Of a stretch of DNA of 64,000 nt, positions 34,068 through 43,906 are shown one piece after another. The DNA comes from an uncultured Paracoccaceae bacterium (GTDB taxonomy: Bacteria; Pseudomonadota; Alphaproteobacteria; Rhodobacterales; Rhodobacteraceae). Made by a program: the position numbers and the translations under genes. The stretch lies in contig CANMPK010000004.1 of NCBI GenBank assembly GCA_947499725.1, forward strand, positions 124,001-188,000. The letters run 5' to 3'. How positions within the stretch are numbered: the stretch's first letter is position 1; every line of letters starts with the position of its first letter. The notes below the pieces were generated by a model that was not told where the DNA came from, made no database searches, and saw only the letters and a list, made by a program, of their open reading frames with translations.

Positions 34068-35564
34068 ATGGCAAAAGTGAAAAAAGCCCCGCGCCCTAAG
34101 GCGGTGACGCCCAAAGGGTTCCGCGATTATTTCGGCCCTGAAGTGACAGAGCGCGCCGAAATGCTGCATCAAATTGCAGGGGTTTATCATCGTTACGGGT
34201 TTGAAGCTTTGGAAAGCGCGGCGGTGGAAACCGTCGAGGCGCTTGGGAAGTTTTTGCCGGATGTGGATCGCCCGAATGAAGGCGTGTTTGCTTGGCAAGA
34301 GGCTGACGAAGATGGCAATGGCGATTGGATGGCCTTGCGCTATGATCTGACGGCGCCTTTGGCGCGGGTTTATGCGCAGCACCGCAATGATTTGCCAACG
34401 CCGTATCGTCGCTATGCGATGGGGCCGGTTTGGCGCAATGAAAAACCGGGTCCGGGCCGATATCGTCAGTTTTATCAATGTGATGCGGATACTGTGGGCG
34501 CGGCCTCTGTGGCGGCGGATGCTGAGATTTGCGCGATGTTGTCTGACACATTGGAGACTGTTGGCATTCCGCGCGGGGATTACCTTGTGCGTGTGAACAA
34601 CCGCAAGGTTTTGAACGGTGTTCTGGAGGCCATGGGCCTGCCGGAAGGCGATGGTGCGCGCGACAATGTGCTGCGCACGATCGATAAGTTCGACAAGGTT
34701 GGTGAGGCTGGCGTGCGTGAGCTGCTGACCAAGGGGCGTTTGGATGCCTCTGGTGCCTTTATCGATGGTGTTGGCCTGTCTGCGGACCAAGCCGAGCCGG
34801 TTTTGGCCTTCCTGACATCCAAGGCGGATGATGTGGCGAAGACCTTTGCGAATCTGCGGGGGGCCGTGGGTGGCTCTGCTGTGGGGGCGGAAGGGATTGC
34901 TGAGCTGGAGCAGATCGGTGATTTGCTGGCTGCGGGCGGTTATGGCGCGGATCGTATCGAGATTGACCCATCCGTTGTGCGTGGTCTTGGCTATTACACC
35001 GGACCGGTGTTTGAAGCTGAGCTGAGCTTTGAGATCTTTGATGAGAAAGGACGCAAGCGTCAGTTTGGATCGGTTTCCGGTGGTGGGCGTTATGATGATC
35101 TGGTGAAGCGTTTCACCGGTCAGTCTGTGCCTGCGACGGGGGTTTCCATTGGTGTGGATCGCTTGCTGGCAGCATTGCGCGAAAAGGGCCGGATCGGCTC
35201 TGCTGTGACGGGGCCAGTTGTGGTGACCGTGATGGATAAGGCGCGTATGGCGGATTATCAGGCCATGGTGGCTGAGCTGCGCAATGCGGGCATTCGTGCA
35301 GAGGTCTATCTGGGCAATCCGAAGAACTTCGGCAACCAGTTGAAATATGCGGATAAGCGGAACTCTCCGATTGCTGTCATTGAAGGTGGTGATGAGCAAG
35401 AGCGCGGCGTTGTTCAGATCAAGGATTTGATCCTTGGCGCGAAGATTGCCGAGAGCGCGACTTTGGAAGAGTGGAAAGAACGTCCGAGCCAGTTTGAAGT
35501 GCCACGTGGTGAGCTGATCGCCAAGGTGCGTGAGATTTTGGCGAGCCAGAAGGGCGAGGCATAA
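34068..35564 (+). CDS. hisS: Histidine-tRNA ligase
   Basis: 498 residues. It charges tRNA-His. Class II motifs: [19 protein letters not shown] with the motif 1 region, [30 protein letters not shown] (motif 2), and GGGRYDDL with [13 protein letters not shown] (motif 3). It shares this fold with HisZ, encoded immediately downstream; the stop and start overlap as TAATG. The order hisS-hisZ-hisG couples histidine charging with the first step of histidine synthesis. Confidence 0.98.
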   Translation: MAKVKKAPRPKAVTPKGFRDYFGPEVTERAEMLHQIAGVYHRYGFEALESAAVETVEALGKFLPDVDRPNEGVFAWQEADEDGNGDWMALRYDLTAPLARVYAQHRNDLPTPYRRYAMGPVWRNEKPGPGRYRQFYQCDADTVGAASVAADAEICAMLSDTLETVGIPRGDYLVRVNNRKVLNGVLEAMGLPEGDGARDNVLRTIDKFDKVGEAGVRELLTKGRLDASGAFIDGVGLSADQAEPVLAFLTSKADDVAKTFANLRGAVGGSAVGAEGIAELEQIGDLLAAGGYGADRIEIDPSVVRGLGYYTGPVFEAELSFEIFDEKGRKRQFGSVSGGGRYDDLVKRFTGQSVPATGVSIGVDRLLAALREKGRIGSAVTGPVVVTVMDKARMADYQAMVAELRNAGIRAEVYLGNPKNFGNQLKYADKRNSPIAVIEGGDEQERGVVQIKDLILGAKIAESATLEEWKERPSQFEVPRGELIAKVREILASQKGEA

Positions 35565-36649
35565 TGTCTGAGAAAGCAATCATTCGGGCACGTGCGCAGC
35601 AGTTGCGCGCGCGGTTTGAAGCGGCTGGGGCTGTTGTGGCTGAGACGCCTGTTTTGCAGCCAGCAGAGGTCTTGCTTGATCTCTACGGCGAAGACATCCG
35701 TGCCCGCGCCTATGTGACCAGCGATAGCCTGCTGGGCGAGCAGATGCTGCGTCCTGATTTCACTGTGCCTGTTGTGCAGATGCATATGGAGCATGGGGCC
35801 GAGCCTGCGCGCTATACTTATTCTGGTGAGGTGTTCCGTCGCCAAGAAGAGGACACGCGCCGCGCTAATGAATATACGCAAGTGGGCTATGAGATCTTTG
35901 ATCGCGAAGCGCCTGCGGCGGCGGATGCCGAGGTGTTTGATCTGATCGGTCAGGCCTTGCAGCCTTTGAATGTGCGTGCGGCGACGGGTGATATTGGCCT
36001 GTTGCTGGCGGCTGTGCGTGGCTTGGATACGACCGATGCGCGTAAGGCTGCGCTTGAGCGTCATATCTGGCGCCCTCGTCGCTTCCGCGCCTTGATGGAC
36101 CGTTTTGCGGGCCGTGTTGAGCCGCCTGCGAGCCGTTTGGCTTTGCTGGCGCAGGATGCGCCGATGCAGTCTGGCTTGCCGTTTATTGGTTTGCGCGGGC
36201 CGGAAGAAGTAGAGGCGCGGATTGACGCGCTGCGCGAAGATGCAGGTGCGATGCCGATTTCGCAGGGGCAGATTGATCTGTTGGATGCGCTGTTGAATGT
36301 GCGGGAAACTCTGCCGTTTGCCTTAGAACAGCTGCGTGATTTGGCGGTGGATATGCCTGCCATCACCGAGGCTGTGTATTGCCTGCAAGACCGGATCGAA
36401 GCGCTGGATAAGCGCGGTGTGAAGGTGGATGAGGTTGAGTTCGAAGGCAGCTTTGGGCGCACCAATATGGAATATTACGATGGGTTCGTCTTTGGCTTCT
36501 ATGCCGAAGGGCGGGCTGATCTGCCGGCTGTGGCCTCTGGTGGGCGCTATGATGCGCTGACCAAGGTGCTGGGGCAGGGGCGTGAAATTCCGGCTGTTGG
36601 CGCGGTGATCCGTCCTGAAGTGGTTCTGCAGTTGGAGGCAAGCGCATGA
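35564..36649 (+). CDS. hisZ: ATP phosphoribosyltransferase regulatory subunit
   Basis: 361 residues, a HisRS-like protein without the tRNA-binding domain. It has YTYSGEVFRRQEEDTRRANEYTQVGYEIF (motif 2-like) and a C-terminal GGRYDALTKVLGQGR. HisZ is needed for short-form HisG activity and histidine feedback. It overlaps hisS by 1 bp and hisG by 4 bp, so the three are coupled. It probably arose by duplication from hisS; the two sit next to each other. Confidence 0.96.
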   Translation: MSEKAIIRARAQQLRARFEAAGAVVAETPVLQPAEVLLDLYGEDIRARAYVTSDSLLGEQMLRPDFTVPVVQMHMEHGAEPARYTYSGEVFRRQEEDTRRANEYTQVGYEIFDREAPAAADAEVFDLIGQALQPLNVRAATGDIGLLLAAVRGLDTTDARKAALERHIWRPRRFRALMDRFAGRVEPPASRLALLAQDAPMQSGLPFIGLRGPEEVEARIDALREDAGAMPISQGQIDLLDALLNVRETLPFALEQLRDLAVDMPAITEAVYCLQDRIEALDKRGVKVDEVEFEGSFGRTNMEYYDGFVFGFYAEGRADLPAVASGGRYDALTKVLGQGREIPAVGAVIRPEVVLQLEASA

Positions 36650-37338
36650 CGATCAAATTGGGTGTGCCGTCCAAAGGGCGCTTGATGGAGAAGACCTTTG
36701 ACTGGTTCGGTGCGCGGGGTGTGTCCTTGGCGCGCACGGGCTCTGATCGCGAATATGCGGGCAAGGTTGAAGGGATCGATGGCGTTGATTTGGTGCTGTT
36801 GAGCGCCAGTGAAATTCCGCGCGAATTGGCGGCAGGTCGCATTCATTTGGGTGTGACGGGTACGGATTTGGTGCGTGAAAAGCTGGGGCTGTGGGAGCAA
36901 CAGGTTGAGGTGATGGCAGAGCTTGGCTTTGGCCGTGCGGACCTGATCATTGCTGTGCCGCAGTGCTGGGTGGACGTGGATACCATCGACGATCTGGATG
37001 CGGCGGCGGCGGCTTTCCGCAAGACCCATGGGTTCCGTTTGCGGATTGCCACGAAGTACCACCGTTTGGTGCGGGAATTCCTGCGTGAAAACGGCGTGGC
37101 GGATTATCAGCTGGTGGACAGCCAAGGCGCCACAGAAGGCACGATCAAGAACATGACGGCTGAGGCTGTGGCGGATATCACTTCGACCGGTGAAACGCTG
37201 CGGGCGAACCACCTGAAGATTCTGTCAGATGGGATGATGCTGAAATCGCAGGCGACGTTGTTCCGTGCGCGCAAAGCACCGATGGATGATGCAGAACGTC
37301 AGGTTCTGAATGCGCTGATTGAAAAGATGGGGATGTAG
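36646..37338 (+). CDS. hisG: ATP phosphoribosyltransferase, short form
   Basis: 230 residues, the short HisG that lacks the C-terminal regulatory domain and depends on HisZ. It catalyses the first committed step of histidine synthesis: ATP plus PRPP gives phosphoribosyl-ATP. Landmarks: GVPSKGRLMEKT, RELAAGRIHLGVTGTDLVRE and the PRPP loop QGATEGTIKNMTAEAVADITSTGETL. It is the last gene of the operon; the HisN-type phosphatase gene follows on the other strand. Confidence 0.97.
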   Translation: MTIKLGVPSKGRLMEKTFDWFGARGVSLARTGSDREYAGKVEGIDGVDLVLLSASEIPRELAAGRIHLGVTGTDLVREKLGLWEQQVEVMAELGFGRADLIIAVPQCWVDVDTIDDLDAAAAAFRKTHGFRLRIATKYHRLVREFLRENGVADYQLVDSQGATEGTIKNMTAEAVADITSTGETLRANHLKILSDGMMLKSQATLFRARKAPMDDAERQVLNALIEKMGM

Positions 37339-37363
37339 GGCCGCGGCTCTACCTCCCATTTGC

Positions 37364-38137
37364 TTACCCATTCAAAGTATTGAGTACCTTTTGGTGCAGG
37401 GTCTGATTGGCCGTGGCCACGATGGCGCCGCTTGCGTTCAGATCAAGCGGTTCGCCTTGCCAATCTGTGATCTGACCGCCTGCTTCTGTGACGACAGGCA
37501 CGAGGGCGCAGATGTCATAGGCATCAAGATCATCGCCGTTCAAACAGACATCAATCAAACCGCGCGCCAGCGAGCCGTAAGCAGGCGAGCCGCCATCATA
37601 AACGATGGTTTTGCCGCGTTTGGCCAGGCTTTTGAAACCTTGTTTGGACTGCACGAAGCTTTTCGGATTGGCGAGGCTGATCACCGCTTCGCCAAGGCTG
37701 GTTTGAGCGCTGGTGTGGATGGGGCGGTCTGCGAAGGTGACGCCGTGATCTTTCACCGCGACGAAGCGCAGGCCCGCGAGGGGCAGGTCGATCACGCCCA
37801 GCACAGGCGCGCCGTCTTGGCAGAGGCTGATCAGGGTTGAGAAATTCAGCAGGCCTGTGGCGAATTGGCGGGTGCCGTCGATGGGATCAAGCACCCACGT
37901 GTAAGCGCTGTCTCTGGTTTCTGCGCCGAACTCTTCGCCGAGGATGCTGTGATCGGGGAAGGTGCTGGTGATGCGTTCGCGCCAGAGGCTTTCGATGGAG
38001 AGATCGGCTTGGGTCAGAGAGGAGCCGTCTTCTTTGTAGGTGACATCGAGCTGGCCGCGCCATGCGTCTTCAGCGATTTGATTGCCAAGGTCTGCGAGGC
38101 TTAGTGCAAAAGTGCGAAAGCGTTTCAGATCAGTCAT
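37364..38137 (-). CDS. hisN: Inositol monophosphatase family enzyme, probably histidinol-phosphatase
   Basis: 257 residues. Metal-binding motifs of the Li-sensitive phosphatase superfamily are present: HSILGEEFG, DPIDGTRQFATGL (DPxDGT), and LDAYDICALVPVVTEAGG (the WDxAA-like motif, with the W replaced by Y). In relatives this subgroup next to his genes is HisN, dephosphorylating histidinol-phosphate. The adjacency to hisG (convergent, 25 bp apart) supports that role; other substrates (inositol-P, 3'-phosphoadenosine) cannot be excluded. Confidence 0.9.
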   Translation of the reverse strand: MTDLKRFRTFALSLADLGNQIAEDAWRGQLDVTYKEDGSSLTQADLSIESLWRERITSTFPDHSILGEEFGAETRDSAYTWVLDPIDGTRQFATGLLNFSTLISLCQDGAPVLGVIDLPLAGLRFVAVKDHGVTFADRPIHTSAQTSLGEAVISLANPKSFVQSKQGFKSLAKRGKTIVYDGGSPAYGSLARGLIDVCLNGDDLDAYDICALVPVVTEAGGQITDWQGEPLDLNASGAIVATANQTLHQKVLNTLNG

Positions 38138-38226
38138 CAGAGGCCCATATTGAATGCTGCAGTTACGGGCTGATTATCGGGGCTGTGTAACGGTTGAATG
38201 ACTTGCATTGCTGGAGAGCGTGCAAA

Positions 38227-38262
38227 AAAACACCCGCGGCTGATTAGGCGCGCGGGTGTTTT
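38227..38262 (-). terminator. Terminator downstream of the degenerate protease gene
   Basis: AAAACACCCGCG and CGCGGGTGTTTT form a 12-bp stem around a 12-base loop. On the minus strand the stem is followed by TTTGC after a run of Ts, 21 bp past the stop at 38284. Confidence 0.85.
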
Positions 38263-38283
38263 GATTTTAAAGGTTTGTGTGGC

Positions 38284-40047
38284 TTACCAGCAGCTTACGA
38301 GGACCGTCATGTCGCCTGCGTGGGCTGTTAGATCTTCTGGTGCCATCACGCCGTTGGTTTCAGCAGAAGAAGCAGAGATACCTTCTGCGCCAAGCAGTTC
38401 CAGAATGGCTGCGCCGTCAGCGGCGAAGCTGACGTCTGCTGGCAATTGACGGTCTGTGCCGCCTGCTTGCGGCAAGAGCATGCCAAGAACAGAGCCGCCT
38501 GTATCAAACACGGGGCCACCTGCGTCGCCCGGCAGCGGGGCCAGAGCGAGACGTGTCAGTTCTTCTTCGCCCTGAAGGCCACGGACATCCGCGAGTGTTC
38601 CGAAGGTGACTGTTGGCGCGCCGAGCAAGCCACCAAAGGAGTAGCCCGCAACGGCAACTTCAGAGTTCAGTCGGGCTTCGCCGGAACGGAAGCTCGCAAC
38701 TGCGATTGGCGCGAGTGCCGTCTGTGGCTTGAGCAGAGCCACGCCAAGCTGTTCGTTTACGCCGATGAGTTCAGCTTCGTATTGCTCTTCCAAAGTGATG
38801 CTACGGCAGTTGCCGACTGCATCGGCAGTTGTCACAACCGCGCCAGAGGCGTTGATAAAGAAACCGGACCGAGTGCGTTGTGGTTTGCGAATTTCCAAGC
38901 CGGAGAGCAGGGCGAGATCTTGCGCGGCGTCTTCGCCAATGGATGGATCCATCACGCCATCAATACGTGTGAAAGAACTGCGCATTTCAGAGAGAAGGCG
39001 GCGGCGGCGTTCTTCGTCGCCCGCTGGCCAAACCAGTGTGAAGCCTTTGATTTCGCCATCTTGCAGGGACACTTCGGTGTGGCTGATGCGCGTTGCGTCT
39101 TCGCCTACAAGGGTGAAGCTGCGGTTTCTGCGCTCACGCGGGCCATCGAGCGGCACCATCTCAAGGGTTTGCATGATGTCGTACAGGCCAAAGAGCGTGG
39201 TTTGATCGCCCGCTTGGCTGATCAGAATAACCTGAGCGTCTACGTCTGCAGTTGGGTTGTAGGTTGCAAATGGGTACTCGGTGGTGCCGAGCGCGACGAC
39301 ATCGGTTGGGATGAGCATCTCAATACCAACAGTGGTGTTCGTGACAGTTTGAAGGCCCAAGCCTTCTAGGACGGCATCGTATTGCGCTTTCAGCTCGATG
39401 CGTTGGGCTGTCGTCAGAACGCCAGTCGTTTCGTAGTTGTTTGCGGCCTGCCAAGCAGACATGGAGGCGCGGGTGCCGCGACCAAAAGAGCCATCGATGG
39501 CTGCATTGTAAAAGCCGGCCCATTGCAACCAGGTTTGCAAGTCTCTCTTTTCATCCCGTGTCAGGCGCGCTTCACTGGCGCGGGCTTCGCGTGGGGTTTC
39601 GTCTGCTGGCGTCACTTGGGTGATTTCAGCCACTGGTTCGTTCACAGAATTTTGAGTGATTTCAGACGTCTGTTCACCCACTGAATCCACTGGGTTCACG
39701 CGAACGTCCAAAAGATTCGCACCAATCGGCCAAAATTGGCTGCGGAAAGAGGATGTGAACGCGATGTAAGAGTCGCGTGGGATCAAGCCTTGGCTGCGAT
39801 ATCCGCGCAGGACTGTTTCTGCATCGGCACGTGTGTAAGGGCCAAGCGCAATACCATACCATCCGCCGCCAAGTGCGAAGCCGTTCACGTCTTCTAATAC
39901 GTTGGCATACTTGATGATTTCTTGATTTGTCGCGGCCAAGCTAGAGTGCGCTTCGATTTGGACCCATGCTGCATCTTCCTGCTGCGCAAAGGCAGATTGA
40001 ACGGAGAAAGTCAGGATAAATAGGAGGGTCGTTAAGAAGCGCTGCAT
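38284..40047 (-). CDS. Secreted protein: SPOR-like, peptidoglycan-binding and inactive trypsin-like domains
   Basis: 587 residues. Signal peptide at 1-21 (LLFILTFSVQSAFA). A SPOR-like domain covers about 28-95 (WVQIEAHSSL..., WYGIALGPYTRADAETVLRGYR). A peptidoglycan-binding fold lies at about 162-215 (LQTWLQWAGFYNAAIDGSFGRGTRASMSAWQ). After a middle domain comes a trypsin-like chymotrypsin fold from about 385: GFFINASGAVVTTADAVGNC, LGVALLKPQT, GDAGGPVFDTGG. All three catalytic positions are replaced: His by Asp (409), Asp by Gly (435), Ser by Ala (509). It is probably a periplasmic scaffold or sensor rather than a protease. Confidence 0.8.
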   Translation of the reverse strand: MQRFLTTLLFILTFSVQSAFAQQEDAAWVQIEAHSSLAATNQEIIKYANVLEDVNGFALGGGWYGIALGPYTRADAETVLRGYRSQGLIPRDSYIAFTSSFRSQFWPIGANLLDVRVNPVDSVGEQTSEITQNSVNEPVAEITQVTPADETPREARASEARLTRDEKRDLQTWLQWAGFYNAAIDGSFGRGTRASMSAWQAANNYETTGVLTTAQRIELKAQYDAVLEGLGLQTVTNTTVGIEMLIPTDVVALGTTEYPFATYNPTADVDAQVILISQAGDQTTLFGLYDIMQTLEMVPLDGPRERRNRSFTLVGEDATRISHTEVSLQDGEIKGFTLVWPAGDEERRRRLLSEMRSSFTRIDGVMDPSIGEDAAQDLALLSGLEIRKPQRTRSGFFINASGAVVTTADAVGNCRSITLEEQYEAELIGVNEQLGVALLKPQTALAPIAVASFRSGEARLNSEVAVAGYSFGGLLGAPTVTFGTLADVRGLQGEEELTRLALAPLPGDAGGPVFDTGGSVLGMLLPQAGGTDRQLPADVSFAADGAAILELLGAEGISASSAETNGVMAPEDLTAHAGDMTVLVSCW

Positions 40048-40199
40048 GGTAATCGAAGCCTTTTATTGGCGAAATTTTCTAATTATTGGTTCTTTTATCA
40101 ATTTCCCTGCCTCTTGCACGCTTAAATTAACCTTTGGCGCAATTGACCCGCTGGGCTGATGGGCATAGGAACAACCGGCGTTTGAATAAGGGCAAGGCC

Positions 40200-41132
40200 A
40201 TGACACATACGGACAGCACTCCGCGATCCTTTCAAGAGATTATCCTGCGGCTTCAAGCTTATTGGGCAAAGCAGGGCTGCGCGATCATGCAACCTTATGA
40301 CATGGAAGTTGGCGCGGGTACGTTTCACCCAGCAACGACTTTGCGTTCTTTGGGCGGAAAATCTTGGGCTGCGGCCTATGTTCAGCCGTCTCGTCGCCCG
40401 ACGGATGGCCGTTATGGTGAGAACCCGAACCGCTTGCAGCACTATTACCAGTATCAGGTGCTGATCAAACCAAGCCCACCGAACCTGCAAGAGCTGTATC
40501 TTGGCTCTTTGAAGGCCATCGGCATCGACATGGACTTGCACGATATCCGCTTTGTGGAAGACGATTGGGAAAGCCCAACGCTTGGCGCTTGGGGTCTGGG
40601 TTGGGAAGTTTGGTGTGACGGGATGGAAGTGTCTCAGTTCACCTATTTCCAACAGGTTGGCGGCCATGACTGCGCGCCGGTGTCTGGCGAGCTGACCTAT
40701 GGTTTGGAACGTCTGGCGATGTACATCCTTGGCGTCGATCACGTGATGGACATGCCTTATAATGATCCTGACACGCCAATTGCGCTGACATACGGTGATG
40801 TGTTCAAGCAGACCGAAGAAGAATACGCGCGCTGGAACTTTGACGTGGCCAACACTGAAGTGTTGCTGCGCCACTTTGAAGAAGCCGAAGCGGAATGTGA
40901 GAACATTCTGGCGCAAGAGCACATCGACCCAAAAACCGGCAAGCGCATCATCATGGCGCATCCGGCCTATGATCAGTGCATCAAAGCCAGCCACATCTTT
41001 AACCTTCTGGATGCGCGCGGCGTGATCTCGGTGACTGAACGCCAAGCCTATATTGGCCGCGTGCGTGCCTTGGCCAAGCAATGTGCGGATGCCTTTGTGC
41101 AGACCGAGGCCGCAGGCGGGGCAGCCGCGTGA
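40200..41132 (+). CDS. glyQ: Glycine-tRNA ligase alpha subunit
   Basis: 310 residues from the ATG at 40200; the frame continues 22 codons further without similarity. It is the catalytic half of the alpha2beta2 bacterial Gly[44 protein letters not shown] is the classic start, with [29 protein letters not shown] (motif 2) and [11 protein letters not shown] (motif 3). Its stop overlaps the GTG start of the next gene, so the small downstream protein is translationally coupled to it. Confidence 0.98.
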   Translation: MTHTDSTPRSFQEIILRLQAYWAKQGCAIMQPYDMEVGAGTFHPATTLRSLGGKSWAAAYVQPSRRPTDGRYGENPNRLQHYYQYQVLIKPSPPNLQELYLGSLKAIGIDMDLHDIRFVEDDWESPTLGAWGLGWEVWCDGMEVSQFTYFQQVGGHDCAPVSGELTYGLERLAMYILGVDHVMDMPYNDPDTPIALTYGDVFKQTEEEYARWNFDVANTEVLLRHFEEAEAECENILAQEHIDPKTGKRIIMAHPAYDQCIKASHIFNLLDARGVISVTERQAYIGRVRALAKQCADAFVQTEAAGGAAA

Positions 41133-41656
41133 TTGGTAAGATACTCGGAGGGTTCATCGTCGTGTCGGCATTGGCCATGGGCATTGCGCTCTATTATTTC
41201 CAAACACAGGCCTTTTACGAACCTGTCGCTGCAACAGGCGAGCGGGACGTTCAGGTGACTCTGCTGGCTTCTGGTCAGCCAGAGCCGATCTTGTTTGAGG
41301 ATTTCGAGGCGATTGACGCCGATAGCTCTCCGATCCGCTATCGCGCGTGTTTCAAGACCATTCAAAGCCAAGCCATGATGAGCGAGACTTATGAGGCTTA
41401 TGAAGGTGCGGAACCTTTGGTCGCGCCGGATTGGTTTGATTGCTTTGACGCATCCGAAATTGGCAACGCGCTGGAAAGCGGCGAGGCCATTGCCTTTATG
41501 GGCACTGAAAATATTGAATATGGCATCGATCGCGTGATCGCGGTTCTGCCAGATGGCCGGGGCTTTGCCTGGCATCAAATCAACGAATGTGGCGCGCAAG
41601 TCTTTGACGGCGAAGATGCGCCGGACACTTGCCCGCCTAAACCGGAAGGCCAATAA
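41129..41656 (+). CDS. DUF6446-type single-pass protein between glyQ and glyS
   Basis: 175 residues with a GTG start at 41129, overlapping glyQ by 4 bp. Residues 5-24 ([20 protein letters not shown]) form a membrane anchor, the rest is outside the membrane and acidic: [39 protein letters not shown]..., SPIRYRACF, and two Cys ([24 protein letters not shown]). I recall a Rhodobacterales-specific family (DUF6446) in just this place. Function is unknown. glyS follows by 2 bp. Confidence 0.7.
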   Translation: MIGKILGGFIVVSALAMGIALYYFQTQAFYEPVAATGERDVQVTLLASGQPEPILFEDFEAIDADSSPIRYRACFKTIQSQAMMSETYEAYEGAEPLVAPDWFDCFDASEIGNALESGEAIAFMGTENIEYGIDRVIAVLPDGRGFAWHQINECGAQVFDGEDAPDTCPPKPEGQ

Positions 41657-41658
41657 CC

Positions 41659-43758
41659 ATGCCTGATCTGCTGATTGAACTCTTTTCCGAAGAAATCCCT
41701 GCGCGTATGCAAAAGCGTGCTGCGGATGATCTGAAAAAACGTGTGACCGATGGTTTGGTTGAGGCCGGTTTGACCTATGCCCATGCCAAAGCGTTTTCCA
41801 CGCCGCGCCGTTTGACCTTGGCGCTGGAAGGCATGTTGGCGGAAAGCCCAACCGTGCGCGAAGAGCGTAAGGGCCCAAAGGTTGGTGCGCCTGAGAAAGC
41901 CATCGAGGGCTTTTTGCGCGGTGCTGGCCTGACGATGGACCAGCTTGAAGAGCGTGAGACCCCAAAGGGCAACGTATACTTCGCAACCATCGAAAAGCCG
42001 GGCCGCCCGGCTGCCGAGATCGTGGCAGAGGTTCTGGCAGACACCATTCGTAACTTCCCATGGCCAAAGTCCATGCGCTGGGGCGCTGGCTCTTTGCGTT
42101 GGGTGCGTCCTTTGCATTCGATCCTGTGCATTACGTCTGATGAAAATGGCGCAGAGATCGTACCGCTTGATGTGGATGGGATTGCCTCTGGTGATACCAC
42201 CGAAGGCCACCGCTTTATGGGCGAGGGGCGTTTTGCGGTGACGGGCTTTGAAGACTACGAAGCCAAGCTGAAGAAAAGCCACGTGATCCTGTCGGCTGAA
42301 GAACGTGCCGAGACCATCTGGGCGGATGCGCAGAACCTGGCCTTTGCGCAAGGCTTGGAAGTTGTGGACGACAAGGGTCTGTTGGCAGAGGTCGCAGGCT
42401 TGGTGGAATGGCCGGTGACGCTGATCGGCGACATTGCGGATGATTTCCTGAACCTGCCGCCTGAGGTTCTGCAAACCTCGATGAAAGAGCACCAAAAGTT
42501 CTTCTCGGTAAAGAACTCAAAGACCGGCCGGATTGAGAAATTCATCACTGTCGCCAACCGCGAGACCAAAGACAATGGCGCGACCATTCTGGCGGGGAAC
42601 CAAAAGGTTCTGTTCGCCCGTCTGTCTGATGCGAAATTCTTCTGGGAAAACGATGTGCGCACCGCGAAAGCTGGCGCGCAGGAATGGCTGGATAAGCTGG
42701 GCAATGTGACCTTCCACAATAAGCTGGGCTCTCAAGCAGCGCGGATTGACCGCATCGCAGCCTTGGCGCGCGAGATCGCGCCGTTTGTGGGCGCAGACGC
42801 GGATGTGGCTGAAAAAGCGGCGCGTTGGGCGAAGGCGGATCTGTCATCTGAAATGGTTTATGAATTCCCAGAGCTGCAGGGCCTGATGGGTCGCTACTAT
42901 GCGGAATTCGCAGGTCACGTAGCAGAGGTCGCGGCGGCGGCAACAGAACATTACTCGCCGCTGGGCCCATCGGATGATGTGCCAACGGCGCCGGTTTCTG
43001 TGGCCGTTGCGCTCGCGGATAAGCTGGACGTACTGACAGGCTTCTGGGCGATTGACGAAAAGCCTACAGGCTCCAAAGACCCGTTTGCCCTGCGCCGTGC
43101 GGCTTTGGGTGTTATTCGGTTGATCTTGGAAAACAAAGTGCAAATGAGATTGATCGCTCCGGGAAGCGCCGTGCACGCTGGTTTTACTATGCTGGTAACC
43201 GCAAAACATATTAGGGGAATGGAGACAAAAAAAGTCGACCTCCTCTCCTTCTTCCATGATCGCCTAAAGGTCTTCCTGCGCGATCAAGGTATCCGTCATG
43301 ACGTGATCGATGCTTGCATTGCGATGGACGGGAATGATGACATCGCCCTCTTGGTGAACCGCGCGAAAGCGCTGCAGGCCTTCTTGTCGACGGATGACGG
43401 TGAAAACCTGTTGCAGGGTTTCAAACGTGCCAACAACATCTTGACGCAAGCGGAAGAAAAAGACGGTGTGGAATATTCCTACGGCGCCGATTTGAAGTTC
43501 GTCGAAGAAGATGCCGAAAAAGCGCTGTTTGAAGCACTCGATAAGTTCGAAGAGCCGATCAACGAAGCGATCCGCAGCGAAGACTTTGCGGCGGCCATGG
43601 CGGGCCTCGCGGGCCTGCGCGCGCCGATCGATGCTTTCTTTGAAGCTGTTCAGGTGAATGCGGAAAATGATGTGGTGCGCCGCAACCGTTTGAATCTGCT
43701 CAGCCGTATCCGCAAGCTTTGCGCCTCTGTTGCGGATCTGACCAAGGTTGAAGGCTAA
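41659..43758 (+). CDS. glyS: Glycine-tRNA ligase beta subunit
   Basis: 699 residues, the tRNA-binding beta subunit: MPDLLIELFSEEIPARMQKRA at the start, TPRRLTLALEG, FPWPKSMRWG, RPLHSILCI, and DALRRAALGVIR (KDPFALRRAALG) ahead of the C-terminal anticodon-binding part. A patch at about 43126-43260 (NKVQMRLIAPGSAVHAGFTMLV...) uses rare codons (AGA, AGG, GGA, GTA, CTA) unlike the rest, within a part of GlyS that varies between species. It is followed by a terminator, so ppdK has its own transcription unit. Confidence 0.97.
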   Translation: MPDLLIELFSEEIPARMQKRAADDLKKRVTDGLVEAGLTYAHAKAFSTPRRLTLALEGMLAESPTVREERKGPKVGAPEKAIEGFLRGAGLTMDQLEERETPKGNVYFATIEKPGRPAAEIVAEVLADTIRNFPWPKSMRWGAGSLRWVRPLHSILCITSDENGAEIVPLDVDGIASGDTTEGHRFMGEGRFAVTGFEDYEAKLKKSHVILSAEERAETIWADAQNLAFAQGLEVVDDKGLLAEVAGLVEWPVTLIGDIADDFLNLPPEVLQTSMKEHQKFFSVKNSKTGRIEKFITVANRETKDNGATILAGNQKVLFARLSDAKFFWENDVRTAKAGAQEWLDKLGNVTFHNKLGSQAARIDRIAALAREIAPFVGADADVAEKAARWAKADLSSEMVYEFPELQGLMGRYYAEFAGHVAEVAAAATEHYSPLGPSDDVPTAPVSVAVALADKLDVLTGFWAIDEKPTGSKDPFALRRAALGVIRLILENKVQMRLIAPGSAVHAGFTMLVTAKHIRGMETKKVDLLSFFHDRLKVFLRDQGIRHDVIDACIAMDGNDDIALLVNRAKALQAFLSTDDGENLLQGFKRANNILTQAEEKDGVEYSYGADLKFVEEDAEKALFEALDKFEEPINEAIRSEDFAAAMAGLAGLRAPIDAFFEAVQVNAENDVVRRNRLNLLSRIRKLCASVADLTKVEG

Positions 43759-43773
43759 GGCCAAACAGGCTTC

Positions 43774-43803
43774 TTCTTGATGAAAATACCTCCGCCGGAG
43801 GCA
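43774..43803. repeat. Intergenic 'GAAAATACCTC' element, copy 1
   Basis: TTCTTGATGAAAATACCTCCGCCGGAGGC: a conserved AAAATACCTC core that runs into a CCTCCG/CGGAGG inverted repeat. The same core with a different GC palindrome recurs at 53640-53680, also just after a gene's stop. I recall such elements as common 3' intergenic repeats in Rhodobacterales. Confidence 0.55.
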
Positions 43804-43832
43804 GCGTCGGATTTCCTTTAGAAATCCGGCGC
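43804..43832 (+). terminator. Terminator downstream of glyS
   Basis: GCGTCGGATTTC-CTTTA-GAAATCCGGCGC, a 12-bp stem with one G-U pair, followed by TTTTTATT. It separates glyS from ppdK. Confidence 0.9.
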
Positions 43833-43906
43833 TTTTTATTGGATCGTTACGTTTCCCTTGCGCGATGCGCCTTGATGCCTATGCTTCCCCAAGGAGGATT
43901 GCCGCA

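Noticed and set aside
33969-35579. A 536-codon open frame antisense to hisS
   Set aside because: It lies opposite a full-length, high-identity-looking hisS and has low-complexity H/R/T-rich sequence typical of shadow frames of GC-biased genes.
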